A program made the position numbers and the translations under genes. Below the pieces are notes generated by a model. That model was not told the DNA's origin. It made no database searches and was given only the letters and a program-made list of their open reading frames with translations. Shown here piece after piece: positions 37,019-46,615 of a stretch of DNA of 64,000 nt. Position 1 is the stretch's first letter. Each line of letters begins with the position of its first letter. The stretch comes from Chloroherpetonaceae bacterium (GTDB taxonomy: Bacteria > Bacteroidota > Chlorobiia > Chlorobiales > Thermochlorobacteraceae), in the NCBI GenBank assembly GCA_025056565.1, contig JANWWA010000004.1, forward strand, positions 125,689-189,688, in the 5' to 3' direction.

Positions 37019-37288
37019 ATGGCAAAGAAAAGTGTGATTGCACGCAACGAAAAGCGCAGGAGGCTGATTGAGAAATACGCAGAGCTGCGCAAGAAGCTGA
37101 AAGAAGAAGGCAATATGGATGCTTTGCGTGAACTACCGCGCGACAGCTCGCCAACACGGTACCGAAACCGCTGCGCAATTACAGGCAGGGGACGAGGAGT
37201 CTATCGCAAGTTTGGTGTCTGCCGCCACATTCTTCGAAAGTTTGCCTTGGAAGGCAAAATTCCAGGAATGAAGAAAGCAAGTTGGTAA
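37019..37288 (+). CDS. rpsN: Small ribosomal subunit protein uS14 (zinc-free form)
   Basis: This 89-aa protein lacks the CxxC-x-CxxC zinc ribbon and has the C-minus motif [21 protein letters not shown] followed by the basic C-terminus. Length fits the Bacteroidota/Chlorobiota form. An 83-nt structured spacer separates it from rpsH. Confidence 0.95.
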   Translation: MAKKSVIARNEKRRRLIEKYAELRKKLKEEGNMDALRELPRDSSPTRYRNRCAITGRGRGVYRKFGVCRHILRKFALEGKIPGMKKASW

Positions 37289-37310
37289 AACCTAACCCTG
37301 TAAGTTCAAC

Positions 37311-37357
37311 CTTCGTGGCTGCCGCAGTGCAATGGCGAGCCTGCGGGACGCACGAAG
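37311..37357 (+). promoter_or_regulatory. Long hairpin upstream of rpsH
   Basis: CTTCGTG (37311-37317) pairs with CACGAAG (37351-37357) and CCGCAG (37322-37327) with CTGCGG (37341-37346), separated by a symmetric 4x4 internal loop and capped by a 13-nt loop. It ends 14 nt before the rpsH ATG. There is no T-run. A structured RNA directly before the S8 gene could be an S8 autoregulatory site, as S8 represses the spc mRNA in E. coli; sequence identity to the S8 site was not established. Confidence 0.5.
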
Positions 37358-37371
37358 AAATCTAAACCGCT

Positions 37372-37767
37372 ATGCCAGTAACAGATCCAATTGCAGATTA
37401 CTTAACACGCATTCGTAACGCAGCGAAAGCTAAGCATAAGACAGTTGATATCCCAAGCTCAAAGCTCAAGGTGGGCATTACGCAACTGTTGAAAGATAAG
37501 GGATACATCAAGGACTTCACAGTGATTGAGTCTGGGAAGTTCCCAATAATTCGTATCCAGCTCAAATATGATGCGTTTGGGCAGCATGCGATTAAGACTT
37601 TGCAGCGTGTCAGCACGCCCGGACGACGCGTCTATGAAGGCAAGAACATCAAAAAGTATCTGGGTGGACTGGGGCTATCAATCCTCACAACCTCGAAGGG
37701 CTTGATGACTGATAAGGAAGCCCGCGCTGCAGGGGTTGGCGGTGAAGTCCTCTTTCGCATCAGTTGA
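37372..37767 (+). CDS. rpsH: Small ribosomal subunit protein uS8
   Basis: This 131-aa central-domain protein begins [20 protein letters not shown] and ends [24 protein letters not shown]-type ([20 protein letters not shown]) RNA-binding segment is intact. In E. coli it represses the spc operon; the preceding hairpin at 37311-37357 is a candidate target. Confidence 0.96.
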   Translation: MPVTDPIADYLTRIRNAAKAKHKTVDIPSSKLKVGITQLLKDKGYIKDFTVIESGKFPIIRIQLKYDAFGQHAIKTLQRVSTPGRRVYEGKNIKKYLGGLGLSILTTSKGLMTDKEARAAGVGGEVLFRIS

Positions 37768-37791
37768 TCCAGAGAGAAAGGAGATGCTAAA

Positions 37792-38331
37792 ATGTCAAGA
37801 ATTGGCAAGAAACCAATCCCATTAGTCAAAGGCGTGAAGGTCGAGGTAAAAGACGGTCTTATCAAAGTTGAGGGACCGAAAGGTAAGTTGGAATATCCGC
37901 TGCGAGGTGCACTCACGGTGAAGGTAGAACCTGACAGTGTAAAAGTAGAACGACAAAATGACGAGAAACAAACCAAGGCGATGCACGGACTCTATCGTGC
38001 GCTAATCAACAATATGATTGTCGGTGTCTCACAAGGCTACACACGCAAGTTAGAGCTAGTGGGAGTTGGTTACAAAGCCGAAGCAAAGCAAAACTACATC
38101 ATTTTTTCACTAGGGTATTCGCACCCGATCTATTTCAGACCGCCAGAAGGTGTTAGAGTGGAAGTGCCGCAACCAACCAGCGTCGTTGTAAGTGGGATTG
38201 ATAAGGAGCTGGTAGGTAGCGTCGCTGCGAAGATTCGCTCGTTCAAAAAGCCAGAGCCTTACAAGGGCAAAGGCATCAAGTATGAAAATGAGGTCATTCG
38301 CCGCAAAGAAGGCAAGACTGCAGGTAAGTAG
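37792..38331 (+). CDS. rplF: Large ribosomal subunit protein uL6
   Basis: This 179-aa two-lobed protein starts MSRIGKKPIPLVKGVKVEV and includes GYTRKLELVGVGYKAEAK and the C-terminal signature PEPYKGKGIKYENEVIRRKEG-type segment. AAGGAG precedes the start. Confidence 0.97.
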   Translation: MSRIGKKPIPLVKGVKVEVKDGLIKVEGPKGKLEYPLRGALTVKVEPDSVKVERQNDEKQTKAMHGLYRALINNMIVGVSQGYTRKLELVGVGYKAEAKQNYIIFSLGYSHPIYFRPPEGVRVEVPQPTSVVVSGIDKELVGSVAAKIRSFKKPEPYKGKGIKYENEVIRRKEGKTAGK

Positions 38332-38338
38332 AGACAAA

Positions 38339-38390
38339 TTTTCCTTAACCTGAAAGCGAGAGCTTCGCTTTCGCAACTGTTTTAGGAAAA
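38339..38390 (+). promoter_or_regulatory. Two-part hairpin covering the rplR ribosome-binding site
   Basis: The inner stem GAAAGCGA (38352-38359) / TCGCTTTC (38365-38372) is perfect with a 5-nt loop. An outer stem TTTTCCT (38339-38345) / AGGAAAA (38384-38390) would pair the AGGAAA Shine-Dalgarno-like sequence and the A of the start codon. It could limit rplR translation unless opened by ribosomes finishing rplF. Confidence 0.45.
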
Positions 38391-38749
38391 TGATTCTGAA
38401 ACGAAAACGCAGAGAGAAAATCAGAGCACGAGTTCGCGCAAAGATAAGAGGCACTGCAGAGCGACCACGCCTCTCCGTCTATCGGAGCTTGAAACATATC
38501 TATGCACAGATTATTGATGATGAAAAAGGCGAAACACTCGTAGCCATAACCAGCAATTCAAAAGCATTTGCACCGATGCTGAACGGCAAAAAGAAAGTAG
38601 AAGTGAGCCGAGAAATCGGTAGGATGCTGGCTGAGAAAGCTAAGGCAAAAGGTATCACGAAGGTTGCGTTTGACCGAAATGGATATCGCTATCATGGACG
38701 TGTGAAAGCCTTAGCAGATGGGGCACGAGAAGGCGGGCTGGAGTTTTAA
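38390..38749 (+). CDS. rplR: Large ribosomal subunit protein uL18
   Basis: This 119-aa 5S rRNA-binding protein has the opening [19 protein letters not shown] and conserved [46 protein letters not shown]. Its start codon lies in the outer stem of a predicted hairpin. Confidence 0.97.
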   Translation: MILKRKRREKIRARVRAKIRGTAERPRLSVYRSLKHIYAQIIDDEKGETLVAITSNSKAFAPMLNGKKKVEVSREIGRMLAEKAKAKGITKVAFDRNGYRYHGRVKALADGAREGGLEF

Positions 38750-38766
38750 TCAAAACCAAGTCAAAA

Positions 38767-39294
38767 ATGCCAAAAGTAACTACACAGGCTAAGAAAAAAG
38801 TTAAGCCAGGGGAGCTAAACTTAAAGGAAAAGCTGGTGCAAGTGAATCGCACGGCAAAGGTAGTGAAAGGTGGCAAGCGCTTTGGGTTTAATGCGATTGT
38901 CGTCGTTGGCGACGGAGAAGGGCATGTGGGCTATGGCTTAGGTAAGGCAAATGAAGTGCAGGATGCAATTGCGAAGGGGGTTGAAGATGCAAAGAAAAAC
39001 GTCTTCGAAGTGCCGATCGTGAAGGGCACAATTCCGCACGAAGTGTTTGCAAAGTTCGGTGCAGCAAAGGTGCTGCTCAAGCCAGCCACGCCCGGCACAG
39101 GAATCATCGCAGGTGGCGCAGTACGTGCTGTCTTGGAAAGTGCAGGGGTTAAGGATGTGCTCACCAAATCACTCGGCTCATCAAATCCGCATAATGTCGT
39201 AAAGGCGACCATCAAGGGTTTGCTGAGCCTGAGCGATGCACGTGATGTCGCCATGCGTCGTGGTAAAACTCTGAAAGAAGTCTTCGAAAGCTAA
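38767..39294 (+). CDS. rpsE: Small ribosomal subunit protein uS5
   Basis: This 175-aa fidelity protein has [20 protein letters not shown], the RNA-binding loop [20 protein letters not shown] and a C-terminal [10 protein letters not shown]. No change in the loop linked to spectinomycin resistance is obvious. Normal length. Confidence 0.97.
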   Translation: MPKVTTQAKKKVKPGELNLKEKLVQVNRTAKVVKGGKRFGFNAIVVVGDGEGHVGYGLGKANEVQDAIAKGVEDAKKNVFEVPIVKGTIPHEVFAKFGAAKVLLKPATPGTGIIAGGAVRAVLESAGVKDVLTKSLGSSNPHNVVKATIKGLLSLSDARDVAMRRGKTLKEVFES

Positions 39295-39307
39295 ACTCAG
39301 TAGAGCG

Positions 39308-39514
39308 ATGTCAGAGTCAGCGGCACAACCAAAAAAGAAACTGAAAATCACGCAAGTTCGCAGCATCATAGGCTCAACAAAAAAACAAAAAGCGACTATC
39401 AGAGCACTGAAGCTGGGAAGACCCAACTACTCTGTAGTCCTGAACGATGACCCCCGTCTGAGAGGACAGCTCGAGGTAGTTGCCCACTTGGTAAAAGTGG
39501 AGGAACTGAACTAA
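39308..39514 (+). CDS. rpmD: Large ribosomal subunit protein uL30
   Basis: This 68-aa protein shows KKKLKITQVRSIIGSTKKQK and LKLGRPNYSVVLNDDPRLRG. This matches the typical L30 pattern, with a short Ser/Ala N-terminal lead. It sits between rpsE and rplO as in the E. coli spc operon. Confidence 0.95.
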   Translation: MSESAAQPKKKLKITQVRSIIGSTKKQKATIRALKLGRPNYSVVLNDDPRLRGQLEVVAHLVKVEELN

Positions 39515-39569
39515 GGACGCTTAATTTGCGGCTTACACAATTCCAGAAACGCTTGAAACGGAAACGACA

Positions 39570-40151
39570 ATGAACCTCAGCACACTGCGTTTTGCGAAAG
39601 GGTCAAGAAAAACACGCAAGCGCGTCGGACGCGGACCTGGCTCTGGTCTGGGCACAACCGCAGGTCGAGGCACGAAAGGGCATAAGTCGCGTAGCGGTTA
39701 CACCAGCTCACTGAAAGAGGGCGGTCAGATGCCGTTTTTCCGCCGCATTCCAAAGTTTGGCTTCATAAATCCCAGTCGTGAAGAGTATGAAACGATTAAT
39801 GTGGGACAGATTGAGGCGTGGATAAAAAAAGGTAAATTGACGCCCGAAGTATCGCTGGAAGCCTTAGCGAAAATTGGTGTGCCAGCCAGACGTCGTCGCA
39901 TAAAAGTACTTGGCAACGGCGACATTACAGTAGCAATTACCATTACAGCGCATGCATTTAGCGAAAGCGCAAAGGAAAAAATTGAAAAAGCAGGCGGCAA
40001 AGTTATCTTAGCAGAGCGCACACTCGAAGAAGCTGAGCGAATGCAGAAGACAAAGCCACTTGACGAAGCGCTGCTGACACCAAAGAAGCCTGTTGAGGAA
40101 ATCAAAAAAGCAGCCAAGCTAGCACGCAAGGCTGCAGCAGCCAAAAAATGA
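39570..40151 (+). CDS. rplO: Large ribosomal subunit protein uL15 with C-terminal extension
   Basis: This protein begins MNLSTLRFAKGSRKTRKRVG and contains RGPGSGLGTTAGRGTKGHKS and the C-terminal ERTLEEAE. At 193 aa it exceeds the usual 145-150 by a Lys/Ala-rich tail of about 40 residues. secY follows after 17 nt. Confidence 0.95.
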   Translation: MNLSTLRFAKGSRKTRKRVGRGPGSGLGTTAGRGTKGHKSRSGYTSSLKEGGQMPFFRRIPKFGFINPSREEYETINVGQIEAWIKKGKLTPEVSLEALAKIGVPARRRRIKVLGNGDITVAITITAHAFSESAKEKIEKAGGKVILAERTLEEAERMQKTKPLDEALLTPKKPVEEIKKAAKLARKAAAAKK

Positions 40152-40168
40152 TTAACCCATAGAGACTG

Positions 40169-41503
40169 ATGAAGCTCATTGATAGCATTCGGAACATCAG
40201 CAAGATTCCAGAACTGAGAGATAGGATTCTCTACACGGTAGGATTGCTGGTTGTCTATCGCATTGGGTCGCATATCACCATTCCGGGCGTAGATGCCTCA
40301 GCGGTTGCTGAAGCAGGGCAAGGACCGACCAACGATTTGTTCGGACTGTTTGATCTCTTCGTAGGAGGCGCATTTAAGCGCGCTTCAGTGTTTGCATTGG
40401 GTATTATGCCCTACATCTCCGCCTCAATCATTATTCAACTGCTAGGTGCAGTAACGCCGTATTTTCAGAAACTTCAAAAAGAAGGGGAAGAAGGGCGTAA
40501 GAAAATCAACCAGCTTACGCGCTATGGAACTGTGCTGGTAGCGATGTTGCAGGCATGGGGCGTAAGTGTTAGCCTCTCAAGCCCAGCCTCGTTTGGGCAG
40601 CCAATTGTGCCTGAACCTGGCTTTTTCTTCACCCTTTCAACCATCATCACATTGACGGCAGCGACCATTTTCACGATGTGGCTGGGTGAGCGCATCACTG
40701 AGCGAGGCATCGGCAACGGCATTTCGCTTATCATTATGATTGGTATTTTGGCACGCTTCCCGCAAGCCTTAGTGGGTGAATGGCAACTGGTGGCATCAGG
40801 AAGCAAGAATCTCATCGTAGAAATCATTGTGTTAGGTGTCATGCTGCTGATTGTGGCAGGTGTTGTGTTTCTAACAGTGGGCACGCGCCGAATTCCCGTG
40901 CAGTATGCACGACGAGTGGTGGGCAGGAAAGTCTATGGTGGCACCACACAGTATATTCCAATGCGAGTCATTACTGCAGGCGTAATGCCTATTATCTTTG
41001 CTCAGTCAATTATGTTTATTCCAAGCACAATTGTCTCATTTTTCCCCGAAAGTGAGGCCATGCAGAGCATCAATGCCTTTATCTCATATGATTCATGGGG
41101 CTATGCCATCATTTTCGGCATTTTAATCGTGTTTTTCACATACTTCTATACGGCTATAGCCTTTAATCCGAAGGATGTGGCGGATACGATGCAAAAACAA
41201 GGTGGATTTATTCCTGGCGTGCGCCCCGGAAAGCCAACAGCAGATTTCATTGACAACATTCTTACCCGCATTACATTACCCGGGGCAATCGCATTAGCAA
41301 TTATTGCAATTTTGCCTACGCTGCTGACTAAATTTGGGAACGTAACCCCGGGCTTTGCACAGTTTTTTGGAGGAACAAGTCTGCTCATCATTGTCGGCGT
41401 AGCGCTGGACACGCTGCAACAAATTGAAAGCCATCTGCTGATGCGCCACTACGATGGCTTTATGAAGTCAGGTAGACTCAAAGGGCGCAGCGTGCCTGCC
41501 TAA
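40169..41503 (+). CDS. secY: Protein translocase subunit SecY
   Basis: This 444-aa integral membrane protein is the channel of the Sec translocon, with about ten spans. TM2 region FGLFDLFVGGAFKRASVFALGIMPYISASIIIQLL is a hallmark, as are GERITERGIGNGISLIIMIGIL and the cytoplasmic loop FNPKDVADTMQKQGGFIPGVRPGKPT. It ends the spc part of the cluster and is followed by map; adk is absent between them. Confidence 0.97.
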   Translation: MKLIDSIRNISKIPELRDRILYTVGLLVVYRIGSHITIPGVDASAVAEAGQGPTNDLFGLFDLFVGGAFKRASVFALGIMPYISASIIIQLLGAVTPYFQKLQKEGEEGRKKINQLTRYGTVLVAMLQAWGVSVSLSSPASFGQPIVPEPGFFFTLSTIITLTAATIFTMWLGERITERGIGNGISLIIMIGILARFPQALVGEWQLVASGSKNLIVEIIVLGVMLLIVAGVVFLTVGTRRIPVQYARRVVGRKVYGGTTQYIPMRVITAGVMPIIFAQSIMFIPSTIVSFFPESEAMQSINAFISYDSWGYAIIFGILIVFFTYFYTAIAFNPKDVADTMQKQGGFIPGVRPGKPTADFIDNILTRITLPGAIALAIIAILPTLLTKFGNVTPGFAQFFGGTSLLIIVGVALDTLQQIESHLLMRHYDGFMKSGRLKGRSVPA

Positions 41504-41523
41504 ACTAAAAGAGAGAAACGCAG

Positions 41524-42354
41524 ATGGTTACAGCACGAAGCGAATGGGAAATTGACATAATGAGAGAAGCTGGGAGAATTGTAGCTGAGACATTGGATAT
41601 GTTAGAGGCTGAGATAAAGGAAGGGGTAACGACGAAACGACTGGATGAATTAGCTGAGGACTACATTCGCTCACAAGGTGCAAAGCCGAGTTTTTTGGGC
41701 TATGTGCCGAAAGGAGCACGCAACACCCGACCATACCCTGCGACGCTTTGCACATCTATCAATGAAGAAGTTGTGCACGGCATTCCAAGTCCGAAGCGCG
41801 TGCTCAAAGATGGAGATATTATCTCAATTGACTGTGGAGCCTGCAAAGACGGCTACCACGCCGATTCAGCTCGAACATTTTTGGTTGGCAATGTAAAGCC
41901 AGAAGTGGTAAAACTCGTAAAAGTAACTGAGACCTGTTTGGAGCTGGGAATTAAGGAAGCCGTAGTTGGGAAACGGCTATACGATATCTCTGCTGCCATT
42001 CAGCAGTATGCAGAAAGCTTTGGCTATGGTGTGATTGAAAATATGGTGGGGCATGGAATTGGTACACGCCTGCACGAAGAGCCACCTGTGCCGAACATTG
42101 GAAAGCGTAATACAGGTGTCTTCCTAAGGGAAGGAATGTGCTTGGCAATTGAGCCGATGATTAACTTAGGCAAGTCTCGCAAGTCTATCATTGCGGCAGA
42201 TACTTGGACAGCGATTACAAGTGACAAGAAACCTGCGGCACACTTTGAGCATACTGTAGTAGTGCGCAAAGGTCAGGCAGAGATTTTAACCCTATCCCGA
42301 AAGCATAAATCTGCCGTAGAAGAGGCTGCAGAGAAAAAAGTTGAAACCATATAA
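41524..42354 (+). CDS. map: Methionine aminopeptidase, type I
   Basis: This 276-aa metalloprotease removes the initiator Met. Metal ligands are in [19 protein letters not shown] (two Asp), [17 protein letters not shown] (His), [10 protein letters not shown] (Glu) and FEHTVVV (Glu). A short Glu/Lys-rich C-terminal extension is present. It lies between secY and infA, as in many bacteria. Confidence 0.96.
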   Translation: MVTARSEWEIDIMREAGRIVAETLDMLEAEIKEGVTTKRLDELAEDYIRSQGAKPSFLGYVPKGARNTRPYPATLCTSINEEVVHGIPSPKRVLKDGDIISIDCGACKDGYHADSARTFLVGNVKPEVVKLVKVTETCLELGIKEAVVGKRLYDISAAIQQYAESFGYGVIENMVGHGIGTRLHEEPPVPNIGKRNTGVFLREGMCLAIEPMINLGKSRKSIIAADTWTAITSDKKPAAHFEHTVVVRKGQAEILTLSRKHKSAVEEAAEKKVETI

Positions 42355-42377
42355 TCTCAACCAAACAGGGAAGGAGT

Positions 42378-42596
42378 ATGGCAAAGGAAGAAGCAATTGA
42401 GATTGATGGCGTGATTTTGGAAGCCTTACCGAATGCAAATTTTAGAGTAAGGCTGGAAAACAACCTTGAGATTTTGGCGCATGTATCGGGCAAGATGAGA
42501 ATGAATTTCATCAAGATTTTGCCCGGCGACCGTGTACGCGTTCAAGTGTCCCCATATGACTTCAGCAAGGGGCGGATTACCTACCGCTTTAAGTAG
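42378..42596 (+). CDS. infA: Translation initiation factor IF-1
   Basis: This 72-aa OB-fold factor starts [20 protein letters not shown] and contains [32 protein letters not shown]. Length is exact. A GGAAGGAG lies before the start. The 88-nt gap to rpmJ holds a separate promoter. Confidence 0.97.
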   Translation: MAKEEAIEIDGVILEALPNANFRVRLENNLEILAHVSGKMRMNFIKILPGDRVRVQVSPYDFSKGRITYRFK

Positions 42597-42611
42597 CACT
42601 GCACAACGCAG

Positions 42612-42643
42612 TTTTGCAAATTAAGGCAAATACAGTATCTTTG
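42612..42643 (+). promoter_or_regulatory. Bacteroidota-type promoter before rpmJ
   Basis: TTTTG at 42612-42616 and TATCTTTG at 42636-42643 are 19 nt apart, ending 41 nt before rpmJ. It would drive rpmJ-rpsM-rpsK-rpsD-rpoA-rplQ independently of the S10-spc transcript. Confidence 0.7.
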
Positions 42644-42684
42644 CGCCCTTTCTGTCTTACAGCAATTGAAAACAAACAATCACG

Positions 42685-42801
42685 ATGAAAGTCTATTCAG
42701 CCGTCAAAAAGCGCTGCGAAGCCTGCAAAATTATTCGCAGGAAAGGCAAGATTCTGGTGATTTGCAAGAAAAATCCAAACCATAAACAGCGTCAAGGATA
42801 A
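42685..42801 (+). CDS. rpmJ: Large ribosomal subunit protein bL36 (zinc form)
   Basis: This 38-aa protein reads [20 protein letters not shown] and ends [13 protein letters not shown]. The zinc ligands are CEAC, the later C and H, so it is the C-plus form. It is 1 nt from rpsM. Short length is normal. Confidence 0.95.
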   Translation: MKVYSAVKKRCEACKIIRRKGKILVICKKNPNHKQRQG

Positions 42802-42802
42802 G

Positions 42803-43183
42803 ATGAGAGTTGCAGGAGTTGATCTTCCAAGAAATAAGCGTGCCGTTATCGGGCTAACTTACATTTACGGCATTGGTAGAACATCAGCAAAAAAAATTCT
42901 CGCCAAAGCAGGTATTAGTGAAGATAAGCGTATTGGCGAACTGACAGACGATGAAGCCAATGCGATTCGCAATATCATCGCCACGGAGTATAAAGTGGAA
43001 GGACAGGCGCGTAGCGAGCAGCAGCTTGCCATCAAGCGGCTAATGGATATTGGCTGCTATCGTGGGCTGCGGCATCGCAAAGGATTGCCTGTTAGAGGGC
43101 AACGCACGCGCACTAATGCACGCACCCGAAAAGGTAAGCGCAAAACTGTGGCAGGTAAGAAGAAAGCTGTCGCAAAGAAATAA
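42803..43183 (+). CDS. rpsM: Small ribosomal subunit protein uS13
   Basis: This 126-aa head protein starts [20 protein letters not shown] and contains [17 protein letters not shown] and the C-terminal [19 protein letters not shown]. Its ATG comes right after the rpmJ stop. Confidence 0.97.
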   Translation: MRVAGVDLPRNKRAVIGLTYIYGIGRTSAKKILAKAGISEDKRIGELTDDEANAIRNIIATEYKVEGQARSEQQLAIKRLMDIGCYRGLRHRKGLPVRGQRTRTNARTRKGKRKTVAGKKKAVAKK

Positions 43184-43198
43184 TCTGGACGCAAAGAT

Positions 43199-43594
43199 AT
43201 GGCAACAGAGAAAACCACTACAGCAAAGCGCAAGAAGAAAGTTGCTGCAACGACCGAAGGAATCGCGCACATCAAAGCGACCTTTAACAATATTCTTGTA
43301 ACCATTACCGATATGGCGGGCAACACAATCGCGTGGTCGACCGCTGGCAAGAATGGGTTCAAGGGTTCGAAGAAAAACACACCATATGCGGCGCAAGTAA
43401 CGGCGGAAGCTGCAGCCAGAGAAGCGGCAGAGCATGGTGTGCGGAAGGTCGATGTGCTCATCAAAGGTCCAGGATCGGGACGAGATGCAGCGATTCGCTC
43501 TCTGCAGACGGCAGGCTTAGAAGTTCGTTCTATTCGCGACATTACGCCACTGCCGCACAATGGCTGTCGCCCACCTAAGCGCAGAAGAGTCTGA
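43199..43594 (+). CDS. rpsK: Small ribosomal subunit protein uS11
   Basis: This 131-aa platform protein has a Lys/Thr-rich N-terminus, then [21 protein letters not shown] and [22 protein letters not shown] with the ending [13 protein letters not shown]. Confidence 0.97.
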   Translation: MATEKTTTAKRKKKVAATTEGIAHIKATFNNILVTITDMAGNTIAWSTAGKNGFKGSKKNTPYAAQVTAEAAAREAAEHGVRKVDVLIKGPGSGRDAAIRSLQTAGLEVRSIRDITPLPHNGCRPPKRRRV

Positions 43595-43633
43595 GTTGTT
43601 CAAAACCGATGTCAATCACCTAAGCATTTCTAT

Positions 43634-44245
43634 ATGGCAAGATATCTGGGTTCAACTGCTAAGGTTTCACGACGCCTTGGCGTGGCAATTGTGCCGAAAG
43701 ACGAAAAATACTTAGACCGCAGACCATACCCTCCAGGTCAGCACGGTCAGAACAAGAAGGGTAAGATTTCTGAGTATGCGGTGCAACTGCGCGAAAAGCA
43801 AAAGATGAAGTATATCTACGGCGTCTTGGAGCGCCAGTTCCGACTTTACTTCGAGAAAGCCTCACGGATGAAAGGCGTAACAGGCGACAATCTGGTCAAG
43901 ATGTTGGAATCAAGGTTAGACAATGTCGTCTATCGCGCAGGGTTTGCGCCAACTCGTCCAGCTGCCCGACAGTTAGTTACGCACTGCCATCTACTGGTCA
44001 ATGGCAAGAAGGTGAATATTCCATCGTATCAGCTGCGTCCAGGTGATGTGATTGAGTTTCGTCCGAAGAGCAAAAATCTGGAAGTAGTGCGTAACTCCCT
44101 TAACAAAAAGCCTGACTCACAGATCCCACAGTGGATTCAGGTTGATAAGGCGAACCTGAAGGCAGTGTTTCTGAACGCGCCTGAACGCAGCGAAGTGCAA
44201 GAACCGTTTAACGAGCAGCTGGTGGTCGAACTCTATTCTAAGTAG
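43634..44245 (+). CDS. rpsD: Small ribosomal subunit protein uS4 (zinc-free form)
   Basis: This 203-aa assembly initiator starts [20 protein letters not shown], lacks the N-terminal cysteine zinc site, and has the S4 domain [38 protein letters not shown]. In E. coli S4 represses the alpha operon. Confidence 0.97.
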   Translation: MARYLGSTAKVSRRLGVAIVPKDEKYLDRRPYPPGQHGQNKKGKISEYAVQLREKQKMKYIYGVLERQFRLYFEKASRMKGVTGDNLVKMLESRLDNVVYRAGFAPTRPAARQLVTHCHLLVNGKKVNIPSYQLRPGDVIEFRPKSKNLEVVRNSLNKKPDSQIPQWIQVDKANLKAVFLNAPERSEVQEPFNEQLVVELYSK

Positions 44246-44294
44246 GCTGAGGGAAGTTCGCTTACTTGCTTGCTAAACCAAACTAAGGAGCACT

Positions 44295-45287
44295 ATGATT
44301 CAACCGATGCAGATGCCAGAGCGGTTGGAGCTTGATGAGAGCACTTTTTCTAACCAGTTCGGTCGTTTCATTGCACAGCCACTGGAACGCGGCTATGGCG
44401 TAACAATAGGCAACGCAATGCGACGTGTCTTGCTCTCATCGCTGCCCGGCACAGCTATCACAGGTATCAAAATTGAGGGGATTCTACACGAATTCTCCAC
44501 GATTGAAGGAGTCAAGGAAGATGTGCCTGATATTATCCTGAACCTCAAGCAGGTGCGCTTCCGCTCTATTAGCAAGCGCAATGCAATGGTTTCACTCACG
44601 CTGAAGGGGCCAAGAGACTTCGTAGCAGGGGATATTGTCAGCCCGGAAGCAGACTTCGAGGTGCTCAATCCTGACCTTCACATTGCCACAATTACAAAGA
44701 ATGTAACCGTGAAGATGGATATCTATGTTGGGCGAGGACGTGGATATGTGCCTGCTGAGGAAAACAAGCCTGAAGGAATGCCATTGGGGTTCATTGCCGT
44801 AGATTCTATTTTCACGCCGATTCGCAATGTCAAATACACAGTGGAGAACACACGCGTAGGGCAGCGAACTGACTACGAAAAACTTATTTTGGAAGTTACA
44901 ACCGATGGCTCAATTCAGCCCGATGAAGCGGTCAGTCTTGCAGGAAAGATTATTGCCGATCACGTAAGCCTCTTTACCAAGTTTGCACCGACCGCTGAGG
45001 AAGAGCCCGTCGAGCAAGAAGTAAAGGAAGATGACGCTGAGTTTGAGCGCATTCGCAATCTTTTGATGACACGAATGGAAGACATTGAGCTATCGGTGCG
45101 CTCGCATAACTGCCTGCGCTCAGCTGAGATTGAAACGCTTGGACAGTTGGTCAGCAAGCGAGAAGAAGAACTCCTAAAATTCAAAAATTTCGGCAAAAAG
45201 TCACTGGCTGAGCTTAAAGAACTCGTGGAGTCGAAGGGGCTACACTTTGGAATGGACGTTTCAAAGTATCGCTTGAACGAAAAGTAA
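44295..45287 (+). CDS. rpoA: RNA polymerase alpha subunit
   Basis: This 330-aa subunit has the dimerisation domain with [23 protein letters not shown] and the C-terminal domain with [20 protein letters not shown] and [16 protein letters not shown], which contacts UP elements and activators. An acidic linker joins them. AGGAG lies before the start. Confidence 0.97.
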   Translation: MIQPMQMPERLELDESTFSNQFGRFIAQPLERGYGVTIGNAMRRVLLSSLPGTAITGIKIEGILHEFSTIEGVKEDVPDIILNLKQVRFRSISKRNAMVSLTLKGPRDFVAGDIVSPEADFEVLNPDLHIATITKNVTVKMDIYVGRGRGYVPAEENKPEGMPLGFIAVDSIFTPIRNVKYTVENTRVGQRTDYEKLILEVTTDGSIQPDEAVSLAGKIIADHVSLFTKFAPTAEEEPVEQEVKEDDAEFERIRNLLMTRMEDIELSVRSHNCLRSAEIETLGQLVSKREEELLKFKNFGKKSLAELKELVESKGLHFGMDVSKYRLNEK

Positions 45288-45307
45288 CACCATCCGATTG
45301 AACGGCA

Positions 45308-45802
45308 ATGCGAAAACGAATTTCACTAAGGAAATTAGGGCGCACCGCTAGCCATCGCCGAGCCACAATGGCTAACCTGTGCACGCAGCTCATCTTGCAC
45401 AAGCGCATACGAACCACTGAGGCGAAAGCCAAAGAAATGCGGCGTTACATTGAACCGCTGATCACACGCGCCAAAGAAGGCACAGGCCACGCCCAGCGAG
45501 AGGTCTTCAAGTTTATCCGCAATAAAAAGGCTGTCAAAGAACTTTTCACCGAAATCGCAAACAAAGTAGGCGATAGACCAGGCGGTTACACCCGAGTAAT
45601 CAAGATGGTACCACGCTATGGCGATGCTGCCAAAATGGCAATGATTGAGCTGGTCGACTACAGCGAAGCACCTACGGAACGGCGACGTCAGCGTCAAGAC
45701 CGTGAAAAGCGCGTGCGCGGCTCCAAAGAAGCGCAAAGCAAAGCCGCCGCAGCAAAAGAATCAACTGAGGGCAAAAAGGAGGCAGCGGCAGGAGCGGCGT
45801 AG
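45308..45802 (+). CDS. rplQ: Large ribosomal subunit protein bL17 with C-terminal extension
   Basis: This protein begins [20 protein letters not shown] and contains [20 protein letters not shown] and [26 protein letters not shown]. The 164-aa length includes a Glu/Ala/Lys-rich tail of about 40 residues. It is the last gene of the cluster, followed by a terminator at 45829-45854. Confidence 0.96.
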   Translation: MRKRISLRKLGRTASHRRATMANLCTQLILHKRIRTTEAKAKEMRRYIEPLITRAKEGTGHAQREVFKFIRNKKAVKELFTEIANKVGDRPGGYTRVIKMVPRYGDAAKMAMIELVDYSEAPTERRRQRQDREKRVRGSKEAQSKAAAAKESTEGKKEAAAGAA

Positions 45803-45828
45803 ATGCACGAATGCCAGACGCACAAAAG

Positions 45829-45854
45829 AGGCTTGCAGATACGCAAGCCTTTTT
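45829..45854 (+). terminator. Intrinsic terminator of the ribosomal cluster
   Basis: AGGCTTGC (45829-45836) pairs with GCAAGCCT (45843-45850) around loop AGATAC, followed by a T-run to 45854. It lies 26 nt after rplQ. Confidence 0.85.
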
Positions 45855-45946
45855 CATTTTTTCCGCAACGCAATCGCAATTTACATGCCGCTTCGCTTGA
45901 TGTATATTGAAAGCGAAGGCCTTTTAACCAAAATTCATCGCAGAGA

Positions 45947-46585
45947 ATGTCGCTGGCTGATTTGCGCAAAGAATACACAAGAGGCTCCCTGAGTGAGGAA
46001 GACCTTGAGCCCAATCCATTCAAGATGTTTGAACGCTGGTTCAATGAAGCAAAGGCAGCAAACATTGAAGAACCTAATGCGATGGCACTGGCAACAGCGA
46101 CGAAGGACGGCAAGCCATCGGTGAGGATGGTCTTGCTCAAAGGCTTAGATGAGCGTGGGTTTGTCTTCTACACAAACTATGAAAGTCGGAAGGGAAAAGA
46201 GCTGGCTGAAAATCCAAATGCGGCACTCTGTTTTCACTGGCAAACTCTCGAGCGCCAAGTAACGATTATGGGCACGGTGGAGAAAGTCAGTCGAGAGGAG
46301 TCGGAAGCCTACTTCAACTCACGACCGCTAACCAGCCGATACGGCGCATGGGCATCGCGCCAAAGTGAAGTGATTAAAAGCAAAATGGAACTGATGAAGC
46401 GCGCCGCAGAAATTGCGCTGAAGTATCCGACTGGAAAAGTGCCACTGCCCCCATTCTGGGGTGGCTATCGACTTCTCCCTGATGAAATCCAGTTTTGGCA
46501 GGGGCAGCCGTCACGTCTGCATGACCGTTTTCGCTACCTTAGGCAAGCTGATGGCACTTGGAAAATTGACCGACTTTCACCGTAG
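45947..46585 (+). CDS. pdxH: Pyridoxamine 5'-phosphate oxidase
   Basis: This 212-aa FMN enzyme converts PNP or PMP to pyridoxal 5'-phosphate using O2 in the family. It has [24 protein letters not shown], the FMN and substrate region [15 protein letters not shown], and the C-terminal [10 protein letters not shown]...KIDRLSP signature. Length fits. An oxygen-using PdxH suggests at least microaerobic life. Confidence 0.95.
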   Translation: MSLADLRKEYTRGSLSEEDLEPNPFKMFERWFNEAKAANIEEPNAMALATATKDGKPSVRMVLLKGLDERGFVFYTNYESRKGKELAENPNAALCFHWQTLERQVTIMGTVEKVSREESEAYFNSRPLTSRYGAWASRQSEVIKSKMELMKRAAEIALKYPTGKVPLPPFWGGYRLLPDEIQFWQGQPSRLHDRFRYLRQADGTWKIDRLSP

Positions 46586-46615
46586 CAGCAACGGATTGGC
46601 ACGGCCTACCGCAAA

